Source of the DNA: an uncultured Collinsella sp.
GTDB taxonomy: Bacteria > Actinomycetota > Coriobacteriia > Coriobacteriales > Coriobacteriaceae
Assembly (NCBI GenBank): GCA_902496645.1
Contig: CABVBR010000017.1
Coordinates: forward strand, 1-24,805
Length of the DNA stretch: 24,805 bases
Reading direction: 5' to 3'
Positions 1-7,866 of the stretch are shown here, piece by piece (positions within the stretch are counted from its first letter, which is position 1; each line of letters opens with the position of its first letter). A program made the translations under genes and the position numbers. The notes below the pieces were generated by a model. It saw only the letters and a program-made list of their open reading frames with translations. It was not told where the DNA came from and ran no database searches.

Positions 1-1
1 C

Positions 2-241
2 GATCCGCTGCTCGCCGGTTTTGCCGAGGGTGCCAACATGTATTTCACCCACAGTTATGCGGTGGCCGACGACGCCGATGCCGCCGATGTGCTGGCGCGC
101 ACGCACTATACGCGGAGCTTCCCGTGCATCGTGCGCCACGGCAACGTGTGGGGCTGCCAGTTCCATCCCGAGAAATCCTCCGCGCTGGGCCAGCGCATCC
201 TGAAGAACTTCGTGAACATCGTCGAGGAGGCCGGCCGATGA
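2..241 (+). CDS. hisH: Imidazole glycerol phosphate synthase subunit HisH (partial, 3' end)
   Basis: The reading frame is open from the window edge and ends in TGA at 239-241, so only about the last 79 residues are present. HisH is the glutaminase subunit of imidazole glycerol phosphate synthase; it feeds ammonia to HisF. The fragment shows the family's C-terminal features: YFTHSYAV, and WGCQFHPEKS, which carries the His and Glu of the class I glutamine amidotransferase triad. The nucleophilic Cys lies upstream, outside the window. The stop overlaps the hisA start (ATGA at 238-241), implying translational coupling. The gene is followed directly by hisA, hisF, hisI and hisE, which makes the assignment firm. 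Confidence 0.93.
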   Translation, partial: DPLLAGFAEGANMYFTHSYAVADDADAADVLARTHYTRSFPCIVRHGNVWGCQFHPEKSSALGQRILKNFVNIVEEAGR

Positions 242-981
242 TCCTGTTTCCCGCAATCGATTTGATCGGCGGCAAGGTCGTACGCCTGGAGCGCGGCGAC
301 CGCAGCCGTTGCAAGGTATATTCCGACGACCCCGTGGCCGTTGCCCGTTCCTTTGCCGAGCAGGGCGCGAGCTGGGTGCACGTTGTCGACCTGTCCGCCG
401 CCTTTGGCGAGGACGAGGACGCGTGCGCGGCCAACTCGGCGGCGATCGAGGCTATCTGCGGCGTTGACAGCTTGTCCGTGGACGTGGGCGGCGGCGTTCG
501 CTCGCTCGCCCGCATCGACGAGCTTACCGGCTACGGCGCGCGTCGCATTGCGCTGGGCACCGTGCTCGTGACCGAGCCGGGCTTTGCCGAGGTAGCAGCC
601 TGCGGCTTTGGCGAGCTGCTCGTGGCAGACATTGCTGCGCGCGACGGCCAGGTCAAGGTGAACGGCTGGCGCGACGGCGCGGGCGTCGCGCTCGACGACG
701 CCGTGGCGCAGCTCACCGAGCTGGGCTTTAAGCACCTGGTCTACACGGACATCGCGCGCGACGGCATGCAGACGGGCATCGATGTGGCTGCGTATCGCCA
801 CGTGGCGCAGGTCGCGGGCTTTCCCGTCGTGGCGTCGGGCGGCATCTCGACGCTCGACGATATCCGCGCACTCGCCGCGGTGGGCGAGGACGCCATCGAG
901 GGCGCCATTACCGGTCGCGCGCTCTACGAGGGCAACTTTACGCTGGCCCAGGCGCTGGCCGCCGCCCGAGGGGAGGAGTAG
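238..981 (+). CDS. hisA: Phosphoribosylformimino-5-aminoimidazole carboxamide ribotide isomerase HisA
   Basis: A 247-residue (beta-alpha)8-barrel enzyme that isomerises ProFAR to PRFAR in histidine synthesis. The start MILFPAIDLIGGKVVRL carries the catalytic Asp of the PAIDL motif at residue 7. Other family motifs are DVGGGVRS (first phosphate-binding loop), YTDIARDGMQTG (second catalytic Asp) and VVASGGIS (second phosphate loop). The frame is open further upstream to 124, but the ATG at 238 is chosen because it matches the family N-terminus and forms the ATGA overlap with hisH, with GGAGG-like sequence just upstream (gaggaggccggccg). Only 3 bases separate its stop from hisF. Because actinobacterial PriA is dual-function (HisA/TrpF), bifunctionality cannot be excluded from sequence alone. 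Confidence 0.95.
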   Translation: MILFPAIDLIGGKVVRLERGDRSRCKVYSDDPVAVARSFAEQGASWVHVVDLSAAFGEDEDACAANSAAIEAICGVDSLSVDVGGGVRSLARIDELTGYGARRIALGTVLVTEPGFAEVAACGFGELLVADIAARDGQVKVNGWRDGAGVALDDAVAQLTELGFKHLVYTDIARDGMQTGIDVAAYRHVAQVAGFPVVASGGISTLDDIRALAAVGEDAIEGAITGRALYEGNFTLAQALAAARGEE

Positions 982-984
982 CCC

Positions 985-1767
985 ATGCTTACCAAACGCG
1001 TGATTCCCTGCCTGGACGTCAAGGACGGCCGCGTGGTCAAGGGCGTCAACTTTGTGAGCCTGCGCGATGCTGGCGACCCGGTGGAGCTGGCGCGTGCCTA
1101 CGACCGCGAGGGTGCGGACGAGGTCGTGTTTTTGGACATCACCGCGACGAGCGATAACCGCGCGACGACCATCGAGATGGCGGCGCACGCGGCCGAGGAA
1201 CTCGCTATTCCCTATACCGTGGGCGGCGGCTTCCGCGACCTGGCGGGCATGCGTACCATGGTTGCGGCCGGCGCCGACAAGGTGTCGCTCAACTCCGCCG
1301 CCGTGCGCGACCCGTCGCTCATCAGCCAGGCAGCAGCGGCGTTTGGCAGCCAAGCCGTGATCGTGGCGATTGATGCCAAGCGCGTCGGCCTGCCCGGCGA
1401 GCCGGGCGCCGACAAGTGGGAGGTCTTCACCGCGGGAGGCCGCAACGCCACGGGTATCGATGCGGTGGCGTGGGCCGAGGAAGCGGCTCGTCGCGGCGCC
1501 GGTGAGATCTTGCTCACCAGCATGGATCGCGACGGCACCAAGGCTGGCTTCGACCTGGCACTCACCCGCGCCGTGGCGCGCACGGTGCCGATCCCGGTGA
1601 TCGCAAGCGGCGGCGTGGGCACGCTCGAGCATTTTGCCGAGGGCGTGATCGAGGGCGAAGCCGACGCCGTACTGGCGGCCAGCGTCTTTCACTTTGGAAC
1701 TTTCAGCATTCGCGAAGTGAAGGAATACATGGCATCGCAGGGAATTCCCGTGAGATTGGATTTCTAA
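985..1767 (+). CDS. hisF: Imidazole glycerol phosphate synthase cyclase subunit HisF
   Basis: A 260-residue barrel enzyme that combines PRFAR with ammonia from HisH to give imidazole glycerol phosphate and AICAR. The N-terminus TKRVIPCLDVKDGRVVKG contains the catalytic Asp of CLDV. Further on are VGGGFRDL, VIVAIDAK (second catalytic Asp), LLTSMDRDGTKAG and VIASGGVGT, all in the family's order. The length is normal. The RBS is the GGGGAGGAG run that overlaps the end of hisA. The hisI ATG begins on the base after its stop codon, so translation is likely coupled through the cluster. Confidence 0.97.
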   Translation: MLTKRVIPCLDVKDGRVVKGVNFVSLRDAGDPVELARAYDREGADEVVFLDITATSDNRATTIEMAAHAAEELAIPYTVGGGFRDLAGMRTMVAAGADKVSLNSAAVRDPSLISQAAAAFGSQAVIVAIDAKRVGLPGEPGADKWEVFTAGGRNATGIDAVAWAEEAARRGAGEILLTSMDRDGTKAGFDLALTRAVARTVPIPVIASGGVGTLEHFAEGVIEGEADAVLAASVFHFGTFSIREVKEYMASQGIPVRLDF

Positions 1768-2097
1768 ATGGAACAGGTGACAACCGCGGCGGATCTTAAG
1801 TACGACGCCAAGGGGCTGATTCCTTGTGTGGTTCAGCAGTATGACACCGGCGAGGTGCTTATGGTTGCTTGGATGAACGAGGAGTCGGTGGGGCTGACAC
1901 TCAAGACCGGTACCACGTGGTTTTGGAGCCGCAGCCGCCAGGAGCTCTGGAACAAGGGCGCGACGAGCGGCAACATGCAGGAGGTCAAGGAGCTCTGGAC
2001 CGACTGCGATAGCGATACGCTGCTGGTCAAGGTCGACTCGCCGGGTCCGGCCTGCCATACCGGCAACCGTACCTGCTTCTTTAAGAAACTCGCCTAA
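1768..2097 (+). CDS. hisI: Phosphoribosyl-AMP cyclohydrolase HisI
   Basis: A 109-residue zinc enzyme that opens the purine ring of phosphoribosyl-AMP. Diagnostic motifs are VLMVAWMNEES, WSRSRQELWNKGATSGN, DCDSDTLLVKV and ACHTGNRTCF; their Cys and Asp residues bind Zn and Mg. It is a stand-alone cyclohydrolase, not the HisIE fusion common in enterobacteria; the pyrophosphatase is encoded separately by hisE downstream. The ATG is immediately adjacent to the hisF stop. The likely RBS (a weak GTGAGA-type stretch) lies inside hisF. Confidence 0.96.
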   Translation: MEQVTTAADLKYDAKGLIPCVVQQYDTGEVLMVAWMNEESVGLTLKTGTTWFWSRSRQELWNKGATSGNMQEVKELWTDCDSDTLLVKVDSPGPACHTGNRTCFFKKLA

Positions 2098-2102
2098 GAC
2101 GG

Positions 2103-2118
2103 GCGCCCTGTTGGGCGC
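2103..2118 (+). other. Short GC hairpin between hisI and hisE
   Basis: The hisI-hisE gap contains GCGCCC-TGTT-GGGCGC, a perfect 6-bp stem with a 4-base loop. No T tract follows, so it is unlikely to be a full terminator. It could mark an mRNA processing or stability point, or an attenuating hairpin before the hisE RBS (GAAAGGA). Confidence 0.4.
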
Positions 2119-2143
2119 TCGGTAAAACGGAAAGGATTGAACT

Positions 2144-2461
2144 ATGGGTGTGCGCACCGCAAATGTTCAGGATGGAAATATCGGCGAGACGCTGACGGGA
2201 CTGGCCGAGGTGATCCATGGCCGTCGCGATGCGTCGCCCCAGGAGAGCTATACCGCTCGCCTGCTGACCGATGTCGAGGACGAGCTGCTCAAGAAGCTTG
2301 CCGAGGAGGCGAGCGAGGTCATCATGGCCTGCAAGGATAACGATCACGACCACATCCGCTACGAGGCGGGCGACCTGGTCTACCACCTGCTTGTGACGCT
2401 TGAACGCTACGGCATCACCCTCGACGAACTGGCCGGCGAGCTCAACGCCCGTCGCCACTAG
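2144..2461 (+). CDS. hisE: Phosphoribosyl-ATP pyrophosphatase HisE
   Basis: A 105-residue all-alpha NTP pyrophosphatase, related to MazG, that converts phosphoribosyl-ATP to phosphoribosyl-AMP. Visible motifs are SYTARLL, the acidic metal-binding helix KKLAEEASEVIMACKD (EExxE type), then YEAGDLVYHLLVTL with the second acidic pair (E..D). The C-terminus LDELAGELNARRH is typical. RBS GAAAGGA lies about 7 bases before the ATG. It is separated from hisI by 46 bases that include a small hairpin, and its stop is only 2 bases from the stop of the convergent histidinol-phosphatase gene. Confidence 0.95.
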   Translation: MGVRTANVQDGNIGETLTGLAEVIHGRRDASPQESYTARLLTDVEDELLKKLAEEASEVIMACKDNDHDHIRYEAGDLVYHLLVTLERYGITLDELAGELNARRH

Positions 2462-2463
2462 TC

Positions 2464-3375
2464 TTAGGCGAGGGGCGTGGACTCCCATTCTCCGGTGGCG
2501 TGGGGGATATCGAAGGTTCGATAACCGCAGTCGTAGGCGTGGGCCTGAGCCTCGCGGATGTTCCAGCAGATGTCGCAGGCGCGGTGTGCGTCCGAGCCAA
2601 AAGTAATCGGCACCTCGGCGTGGGCGAAGCGGTACAACAGCCCGGTTGCGGGATAGTAGTCGTCGAGGCCTTTGCGCGGCGCGGCGGTCGAGACCTCAAC
2701 GCGGCGACCCGTGTCGTGGGCGCACTCGGCCATCTGCTCCCAAAACGGCGCGGGGTCAAAGTCGGGCGCAAAGCCCTCCTTCGAAAAGCGCATGACCAGG
2801 TCGGGATGGGCCATCACGTCAAAGTTGAGTGAGCTTTCGCAAAAACTTGAGATCGGAAGAGCGTAGCGCTCCCACACGCCGCGCACCCCCAGGTTTTCCC
2901 AAACGTGCAGGTTGGTGTCGTCGTCGATCCAACCGCAAAGGGAATCGGGTGTATCGGGGCGAGCGACGTTTTCCGTTCCCGCCGTACCCGCGGCACCGGC
3001 TATGATATCGCCGGGGTCGCCAATCCAGTGCGCGCTGCCCAGGCGCACCACGGCGCCATCGGACCAGCGCTCAACCAAAGGCTCGCAGCCCTCGTACCAA
3101 TCGCATTCAAAGCCATAGATAAAGCTGAGCTCCGGCGCGATCTGCGCGGCAAGCTTGCGGGCGTCCTCAAAGGCCAGGCGATGCGCCGGCAAGTCACCCT
3201 CGACGACCTGCACCTCGCAGTTGGCGTCCATGCTGGCGGGCAGGGTGAGATGGTCGGTCGAGACCATAACGCGGCAGCCGGCCGCAGCAGCGGCGCGAAC
3301 GTTGTCCTCAAACGAGGCATGGCCGTCCGAAAACGAAGTATGGGTGTGGCAATCGACCAGCGGGCATGCGGGCAT
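2464..3375 (-). CDS. hisJ: PHP-family histidinol-phosphatase
   Basis: A 303-residue PHP-domain metal phosphatase, predicted to dephosphorylate histidinol phosphate to histidinol. Motifs: DCHTHTSFSDG near the N-terminus (HxH metal site), STDHLTL, GFECDW, FDVMAHPDL, EVSTAAPRKG and GSDAHRACD near the C-terminus. The start MPACPLVDCHTH is chosen because AAAGGAG sits 6 bases upstream; an in-frame ATG at 3441 has no such support. It is convergent with hisE, completing the pathway neighbourhood. Oddity: the segment RYALPISSFCESS (about 2820-2870) is less GC-rich than its surroundings and contains 15 bases identical to a sequencing-adapter start. The frame stays open, so the gene is not visibly broken. 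Confidence 0.9.
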   Translation of the reverse strand: MPACPLVDCHTHTSFSDGHASFEDNVRAAAAAGCRVMVSTDHLTLPASMDANCEVQVVEGDLPAHRLAFEDARKLAAQIAPELSFIYGFECDWYEGCEPLVERWSDGAVVRLGSAHWIGDPGDIIAGAAGTAGTENVARPDTPDSLCGWIDDDTNLHVWENLGVRGVWERYALPISSFCESSLNFDVMAHPDLVMRFSKEGFAPDFDPAPFWEQMAECAHDTGRRVEVSTAAPRKGLDDYYPATGLLYRFAHAEVPITFGSDAHRACDICWNIREAQAHAYDCGYRTFDIPHATGEWESTPLA

Positions 3376-3405
3376 GGCGACTCCTTTGCATTTGGCGAAT
3401 CCGCT

Positions 3406-3417
3406 CCATTGTAATGG
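3406..3417 (-). promoter_or_regulatory. Putative -10/operator of the histidinol-phosphatase gene
   Basis: CCATTGTAATGG is a 12-base palindrome (5-bp arms, centre GT). Read on the minus strand it contains TACAAT, a good -10 hexamer, about 33 bases before the chosen start. No convincing -35 is seen. The palindrome overlapping the -10 could be a repressor site; this is inference. Confidence 0.35.
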
Positions 3418-3496
3418 TGCAACTTTCAACACGCCGCGCACGCCGGGGGGTCGAAATCGATCGGAAAGGCTGCGCGGCGCGTGTCGGCGCCGGCGG

Positions 3497-3916
3497 CTAC
3501 TTGCTTCGTGCCGCCATGCGTTTGGCCTGCACCGTTACCATCGCGTGTCTCACGGCGGTGATGGGGCGATAGCGGATCATACGCGGTCCTGACCAGCGCA
3601 TGACCTCGCGGATCTTCTCGCGCATGGCAGGCCGGTAACAATGCGAAGGACAGGCCGAGCAAAATGTCTTGGTACCCATGTGCGGGCAGCGCTCAATGCG
3701 CGCGACGGCGTATTTCTGCAGTTCGGCGCATTCGGGGCAGAGCGTAATGGTCCGAAGGCCGAGCTTCACGCGCACGGGCTCATCGTCGCCAGTCTGTTCG
3801 ACCGCACGCCCGTCTCCATGATGCCCACGACACCACAGCGCAATCATCTGCGACACCATTTGGGCCTCGCGCTCACGTTTGCGTGCCAGCTCCGGTGTGT
3901 CGACCGGGCGCGCCAC
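3497..3916 (-). CDS. YgbA-like protein, nitrous oxide-stimulated promoter family
   Basis: A 139-residue protein of the family containing E. coli YgbA, which is induced by nitric oxide stress; the biochemical role is not established. The cysteine/histidine array is plain: LCPECAELQKYAVARIERC, then TFCSACPSHCYRP, then VMRWSGPRMIRYRPITAVRH, the family's C-terminal signature. The pattern suggests metal or Fe-S binding. The GTG start at 3916 is chosen because it overlaps the upstream transporter stop (TAGTG) and has GGGAGG 8 bases upstream. An internal ATG start would still leave the core intact. The overlap implies translational coupling with the ABC exporter. Confidence 0.82.
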   Translation of the reverse strand: MARPVDTPELARKREREAQMVSQMIALWCRGHHGDGRAVEQTGDDEPVRVKLGLRTITLCPECAELQKYAVARIERCPHMGTKTFCSACPSHCYRPAMREKIREVMRWSGPRMIRYRPITAVRHAMVTVQAKRMAARSK

Positions 3917-6900
3917 TAGCTCAGCCTCCCGTGCTCGACCGAAAGCGAGAAATCGGCAAACGCGCAGGTGCTGGCACGGTGGCTCACGAGCACAATGGTC
4001 TTGCCGCGGCGCTTGAGCTCGTCGATCGCCTGCATCACGGACGCCTCGTTGAGGGCATCGAGTGCGCTGGTGGGTTCGTCGAGCAAGATGAAGGGTGCGT
4101 CGTTGAGGAAGATGCGCGCAAGGCCGATGCGCTGGCGCTCGCCGCCCGAAAGCGAGTCGCCCAGCTCGGCAACGGGCGTGTCGAGTCCCTGCGGCAGACG
4201 GTCGATGAGCGTGGTGAGTGAGGCGGAGCGGCAAGCGTCGAGCAGCTCGGCATCGGTGGCGTTGGCGTGCGCGACCAGCAGATTCTCGCGTACGGTGCCG
4301 CAGAACAGATGTGTGTCCTGGGTCATATAGGCCTCGTGGCTGCGCAGGCTCGCCGTGTTGATGTGGCGGGCATCGACGCCGCTCACCGTGATGGTGCCGG
4401 CTGCGGGGTCCCAAAAGCGCATGAGCAGTTTAAGCAGCGTCGACTTGCCCGAGCCCGAGCGCCCCATGATGCAGGTCATGGTGCCGGGCGCAAAGGTGCA
4501 GGTCACGTCGTCGAGGATGAGACTCGCAGCGGTGTCGTTCGCGGCCTGCTCTGTGGCACCCGCACCGCCCGCGTCCACGCCGCCCGCATAGCTAAAGCTC
4601 ACATCCTCGGCTGCGGCGCCGGCAAACTCAACGTCCTGTCCATCGGCGACCTCGGCGCACTGGGGCCGCTCGTCGAGCAAATCGAGCACGCGTGCGCCCG
4701 AGGCGAGCGTCTCCTGCAGTGAGGCGCCCAGGCGGCTCACGGCCATCACCGAGCCAAACGACGACACAAAGGTAAAGACGGCGACAAACGCTGCAGCAAA
4801 ATCAATCGTTCCCGCAGACACCAGCTGCAGCGCACGCCCGAGCATCACCAGATTGGCCGCAAGAATAAGCGCATCGGCTACGGCCTCGCTGGCCGCCTGA
4901 CGGCGCTTGAGGCGCGCGTCCACGGCGCCGACTTGCTCGGTCAGTTTGCCCAGGGCACGGCTGCGATCGGCGCCACCGGCAAATTGGATAGTCTCGGACG
5001 CGCCGCGTAGACTGTCGAGCACAAAGGCGCCCAGCTTACCGGCGCCCTCGCGGCTCTGGCGGCCGGTGGTGCCGCATGCCTTGGCCGAGACCAGGGGCAG
5101 CAGCACGCCCAGGACCGCGTAGGCCACAAGCGCGATGCCGGCGAGCTCAGGGCTTACGGCCAGCAAGAAGCCCTCAAAGACAGCGGTGCAGACCAAGGCG
5201 ATGACAATGGGCGAGATGGTGTGTGCATAGAAGACCTCGAGCAGCTCGATATCCGAGGTGACGAGGCTCACGAGCTCGCCCTTGCCGCGGCCCTCGAGCT
5301 TGGCGGGGGCGAGCCGGCGCAGGGCGCCAAACACCAGGTCGCGAATGTGTGCGAGCAGGCGGAATGCGATGTAATGGTTGCAGAGCTGCTCGCCGTAGTG
5401 GAGCGGCCCGCGTGCGATGCCGCAGGCGGCGCAGGCCGCGCATGCTGCGATAAGACCAAGCCCCAAGGCGTTGCGGCCCAGCGCGGCCATAAGGCCAAGG
5501 GCGCCAAAGGCCGGCACGAACGCGGCGGTGAGCATGCCAATGCTGCCCAGCGCGACGGCTAGCACAAGCCAGCCGGCAAGCGGTCGGACGAGCCCCATCA
5601 TGCGCCACATGATGGACGGCGCCGAGCGACGGGCGCGGCCGGAGTCAGGCGCCGCGGCAGCGGAAGACGAGCCGGCACCGTTGAGGCCATCGGTACAGGC
5701 GGCGCTGCCGTCACCAGCCTCAACCGCGCCGGCATCCTCGGCATCACCCTCCGCATACGCATATGCCGAGAGCTGCTCCTGGCTGTTCCACATGCGCGCA
5801 TAGGCGCCCGCGGTGGCCAAGAGCTCGCCGTGAGTCCCGTGCTCGGCAATACGGCCACGCTCCAGCACCAGGATCTGATCGGCGTCTACGATCGTCGACA
5901 GGCGGTGTGCCACCACAATTACAGTGTGCCCGCCGGCAAGCGACGCGATGACCTCGCCGATCGCGGCTTCGCTTGCGGCATCGACGTTGCTCGTAGCCTC
6001 GTCAAACACATAGATCGGCGAGTCGTGCAGCAGGGCGCGGGCCATGCACACGCGTTGGCGCTGGCCGCCCGAAAGGTTGGTGCCGCCCTCGTTAATCACC
6101 ATGTCGAGCCCGCCGTTGGCCTGCACAAAGGCCGCCACGCGCGTGCGGTCGAGCGCGCGCAAAAGCTCGGTATCGGTGGCATTGGGCTGGGCGAGCAGCA
6201 GGTTGTCGCGCAAGGTGCCGGCAAACAGGTAGCCGTTGGTGGGCACCAGGGTGACGGCGCGCATGAGTGAGGCGGCCGTGACATCGCGCAGCTCGACGCC
6301 GCCGATGCGCACGCTGCCACGGTAGGCACCCTTGCGGCCCGCGATAATCCCCGCGAGCGTGGACTTGCCGCTGCCGCTTTCGCCCACGAGTGCCACGAGC
6401 GAGCCGTGCGCAATGGTCGCGCTGGCGCTGTCCAGCACCGTGCGGTCACCGTATGCGTAGCTCACGCCCGCGAGCTCGATATCGCCGCGACCGTCAAGCT
6501 CAACATCGCCGCGCTCGGGTTCGGGCGTATCCAGGATGCCAAACATGCGTCGTGAGGCCGCCATGCCGTTCATGGCCGTGTGAAACAGCGAACCCAAGCG
6601 GCGCATGGGCAAAAAGAACTCCTGCGACAGAAAGACGATGAGGAAGGCCGCCTCAAAGCCAATCTTGCCCGTGGCGAGCTGCAGCACGGCTACGATAATG
6701 CCGAGCGCGGCGCCCATATAGACGACCAGGTCCATAACGCAAATGGAGCGCAGCTGCATCACCAGCAGGCGCATGGTCGCTGTGCGGAAACGCTCGGACT
6801 CGGCGTTGATGCGCTCGTGCCAGCTGCGATCGGCCTGGTAGACCTTAAGGGTGGTGAGACCCTGCACGGCCTCCAGGAACATGCCGCCCAGATCGACATA

Positions 6901-7482
6901 GCTGCCCCAGTACTCGGCACCGATCTTTTTGGCGTTGCGCATGACCATCATGATGGAGATGGGGATGACCGGAACGCAGGCGAGCAGCAGCGCGGCGGGA
7001 AGACCCGCCTGGCCCACAAGCAGTACAAACAGCGTGATGGGTGCCAAGCCGGCAAAGAAGAGCTGCGGCAGGTAACCGCCAAAGTACACCTGGAGTTGCG
7101 TGGCGCCCTCGACGCTGGTCTGGACGGCCTCGGCGGTGGGGACGGTCTCGGCGTAGGAGGGGCCGAGTGCGGTGAGCTTGTCGTAGACGAGCGAGCGCAC
7201 GCGGCGGACGGCCTCGAACGCGGCCTTGTCGCCGGCGCGTTGGGCCAGGTAGATGGAGGCGGCGCGCACGATGATGGCGGCGGCGAGCGGCAAGGCCGTC
7301 TGTGCGAGGGCGTCGACGGCGAGCGCGGCGGAAAGACCGTCCGTGACGATGCCGCCCAAGATGCGCGCAAGCACCCACATCACCGTGATGTTTGCCATGA
7401 GCGCGATCCACTTAAACAGGACGCTTGCCATAATGTAGGGCGTTGCCTGCGGAACCAGGGAGAAGAGCCGCTTCTCGAACAT
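3916..7482 (-). CDS. Fused ABC exporter with two membrane and two ATPase domains (CydDC-like)
   Basis: A 1188-residue protein with two ABC-exporter halves in one chain (TMD-NBD-TMD-NBD), probably in the inner membrane. First half: membrane segments in roughly residues 15-300, Walker A GESGSGKST near 366, signature LSGGQRQR near 467, Walker B VFDEATSNVD, switch His in AHRLST. A charged/Ala-rich linker lies near 575-625. Second half: membrane segments about 630-900, Walker A GRSGSGKST near 1005, LSGGERQR near 1110, ILLDEPTSALD, SHRAST. Domain order resembles CydD then CydC, which export cysteine/glutathione in heterodimers; the substrate here is unproven. RBS AGGAGG is 5 bases before the ATG. 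Its stop overlaps the YgbA-like start. Both ATPase sites look intact. Confidence 0.88.
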   Translation of the reverse strand: MFEKRLFSLVPQATPYIMASVLFKWIALMANITVMWVLARILGGIVTDGLSAALAVDALAQTALPLAAAIIVRAASIYLAQRAGDKAAFEAVRRVRSLVYDKLTALGPSYAETVPTAEAVQTSVEGATQLQVYFGGYLPQLFFAGLAPITLFVLLVGQAGLPAALLLACVPVIPISIMMVMRNAKKIGAEYWGSYVDLGGMFLEAVQGLTTLKVYQADRSWHERINAESERFRTATMRLLVMQLRSICVMDLVVYMGAALGIIVAVLQLATGKIGFEAAFLIVFLSQEFFLPMRRLGSLFHTAMNGMAASRRMFGILDTPEPERGDVELDGRGDIELAGVSYAYGDRTVLDSASATIAHGSLVALVGESGSGKSTLAGIIAGRKGAYRGSVRIGGVELRDVTAASLMRAVTLVPTNGYLFAGTLRDNLLLAQPNATDTELLRALDRTRVAAFVQANGGLDMVINEGGTNLSGGQRQRVCMARALLHDSPIYVFDEATSNVDAASEAAIGEVIASLAGGHTVIVVAHRLSTIVDADQILVLERGRIAEHGTHGELLATAGAYARMWNSQEQLSAYAYAEGDAEDAGAVEAGDGSAACTDGLNGAGSSSAAAAPDSGRARRSAPSIMWRMMGLVRPLAGWLVLAVALGSIGMLTAAFVPAFGALGLMAALGRNALGLGLIAACAACAACGIARGPLHYGEQLCNHYIAFRLLAHIRDLVFGALRRLAPAKLEGRGKGELVSLVTSDIELLEVFYAHTISPIVIALVCTAVFEGFLLAVSPELAGIALVAYAVLGVLLPLVSAKACGTTGRQSREGAGKLGAFVLDSLRGASETIQFAGGADRSRALGKLTEQVGAVDARLKRRQAASEAVADALILAANLVMLGRALQLVSAGTIDFAAAFVAVFTFVSSFGSVMAVSRLGASLQETLASGARVLDLLDERPQCAEVADGQDVEFAGAAAEDVSFSYAGGVDAGGAGATEQAANDTAASLILDDVTCTFAPGTMTCIMGRSGSGKSTLLKLLMRFWDPAAGTITVSGVDARHINTASLRSHEAYMTQDTHLFCGTVRENLLVAHANATDAELLDACRSASLTTLIDRLPQGLDTPVAELGDSLSGGERQRIGLARIFLNDAPFILLDEPTSALDALNEASVMQAIDELKRRGKTIVLVSHRASTCAFADFSLSVEHGRLS

Positions 7483-7866
7483 GAAACCTCCTATGCCGTA
7501 ACGGTGCCGGGCGGGGTCCTCGGCAGCCGCTTAGTTAGCCAAATGCAACTAGAGTAACATCGTGCAGCGGGTAAGTATGCCGAGGGTTATTTTTTGGCCG
7601 ATGAACTGCGTAGAAAGTTCAAAATTGTTGAGTGCGGCGAACTTTGTGGTGGACGGAGTGCAGGCGCAATTCTGATCGCGTACGGCCCCGCTCCAAAACA
7701 TGTACGTCAGCCTCCAAAACCGACAAAAAATGACATGTTTGGAGGCTGATGTACATGTTTGGATAGGGGCGAGGGCGGCGACGGACGAAAGTCACGCCTG
7801 TGCCACGTCCGATGTGCTAGCGTTTGGATGAATAAAACGAGCCCGTGCGGAAAGGATCCGGACCGT
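7483..7866. other. Divergent intergenic region between the ABC exporter and larC
   Basis: The 384 bases hold no credible gene. Going left to right there is the exporter's leader on -, including CTTAGTTAGCC at 7530-7540 (GGCTAACTAAG on -, a motif also seen near eno), a small AAGTTC/GAACTT inverted pair near 7616-7655, and the long imperfect palindrome at 7685-7770. A short leader for larC on + follows, with GGAAAGGA near 7850. Confidence 0.6.
7685..7770. repeat. Long imperfect palindrome (intergenic hairpin element A)
   Basis: Arms 7685-7719 and 7738-7770 are inverted copies: GCCCC, two unpaired bases, TCCAAA(A)CATGTAC, one mismatch, then TCAGCCTCCAAA. The loop is AT-rich (cgacaaaaaatga). It would form a stem of more than 30 pairs in DNA or RNA. 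It has no ORF and no T tract, so it looks more like an interspersed palindromic repeat or non-autonomous mobile element than a terminator. No second copy occurs in this window. Confidence 0.7.

Noticed and set aside
106..2157. 683-codon open frame on - opposite the his genes
   Set aside because: It is a shadow of the GC-rich his cluster. The + strand frames match hisA, hisF and hisI with all motifs, while the - translation is low-complexity and matches nothing I know.
7759..7866. Upstream in-frame extension of the larC gene
   Set aside because: The extra residues do not look like LarC, the first ATG sits inside the palindrome, and no RBS is present. The ATG at 7867 has a good RBS.
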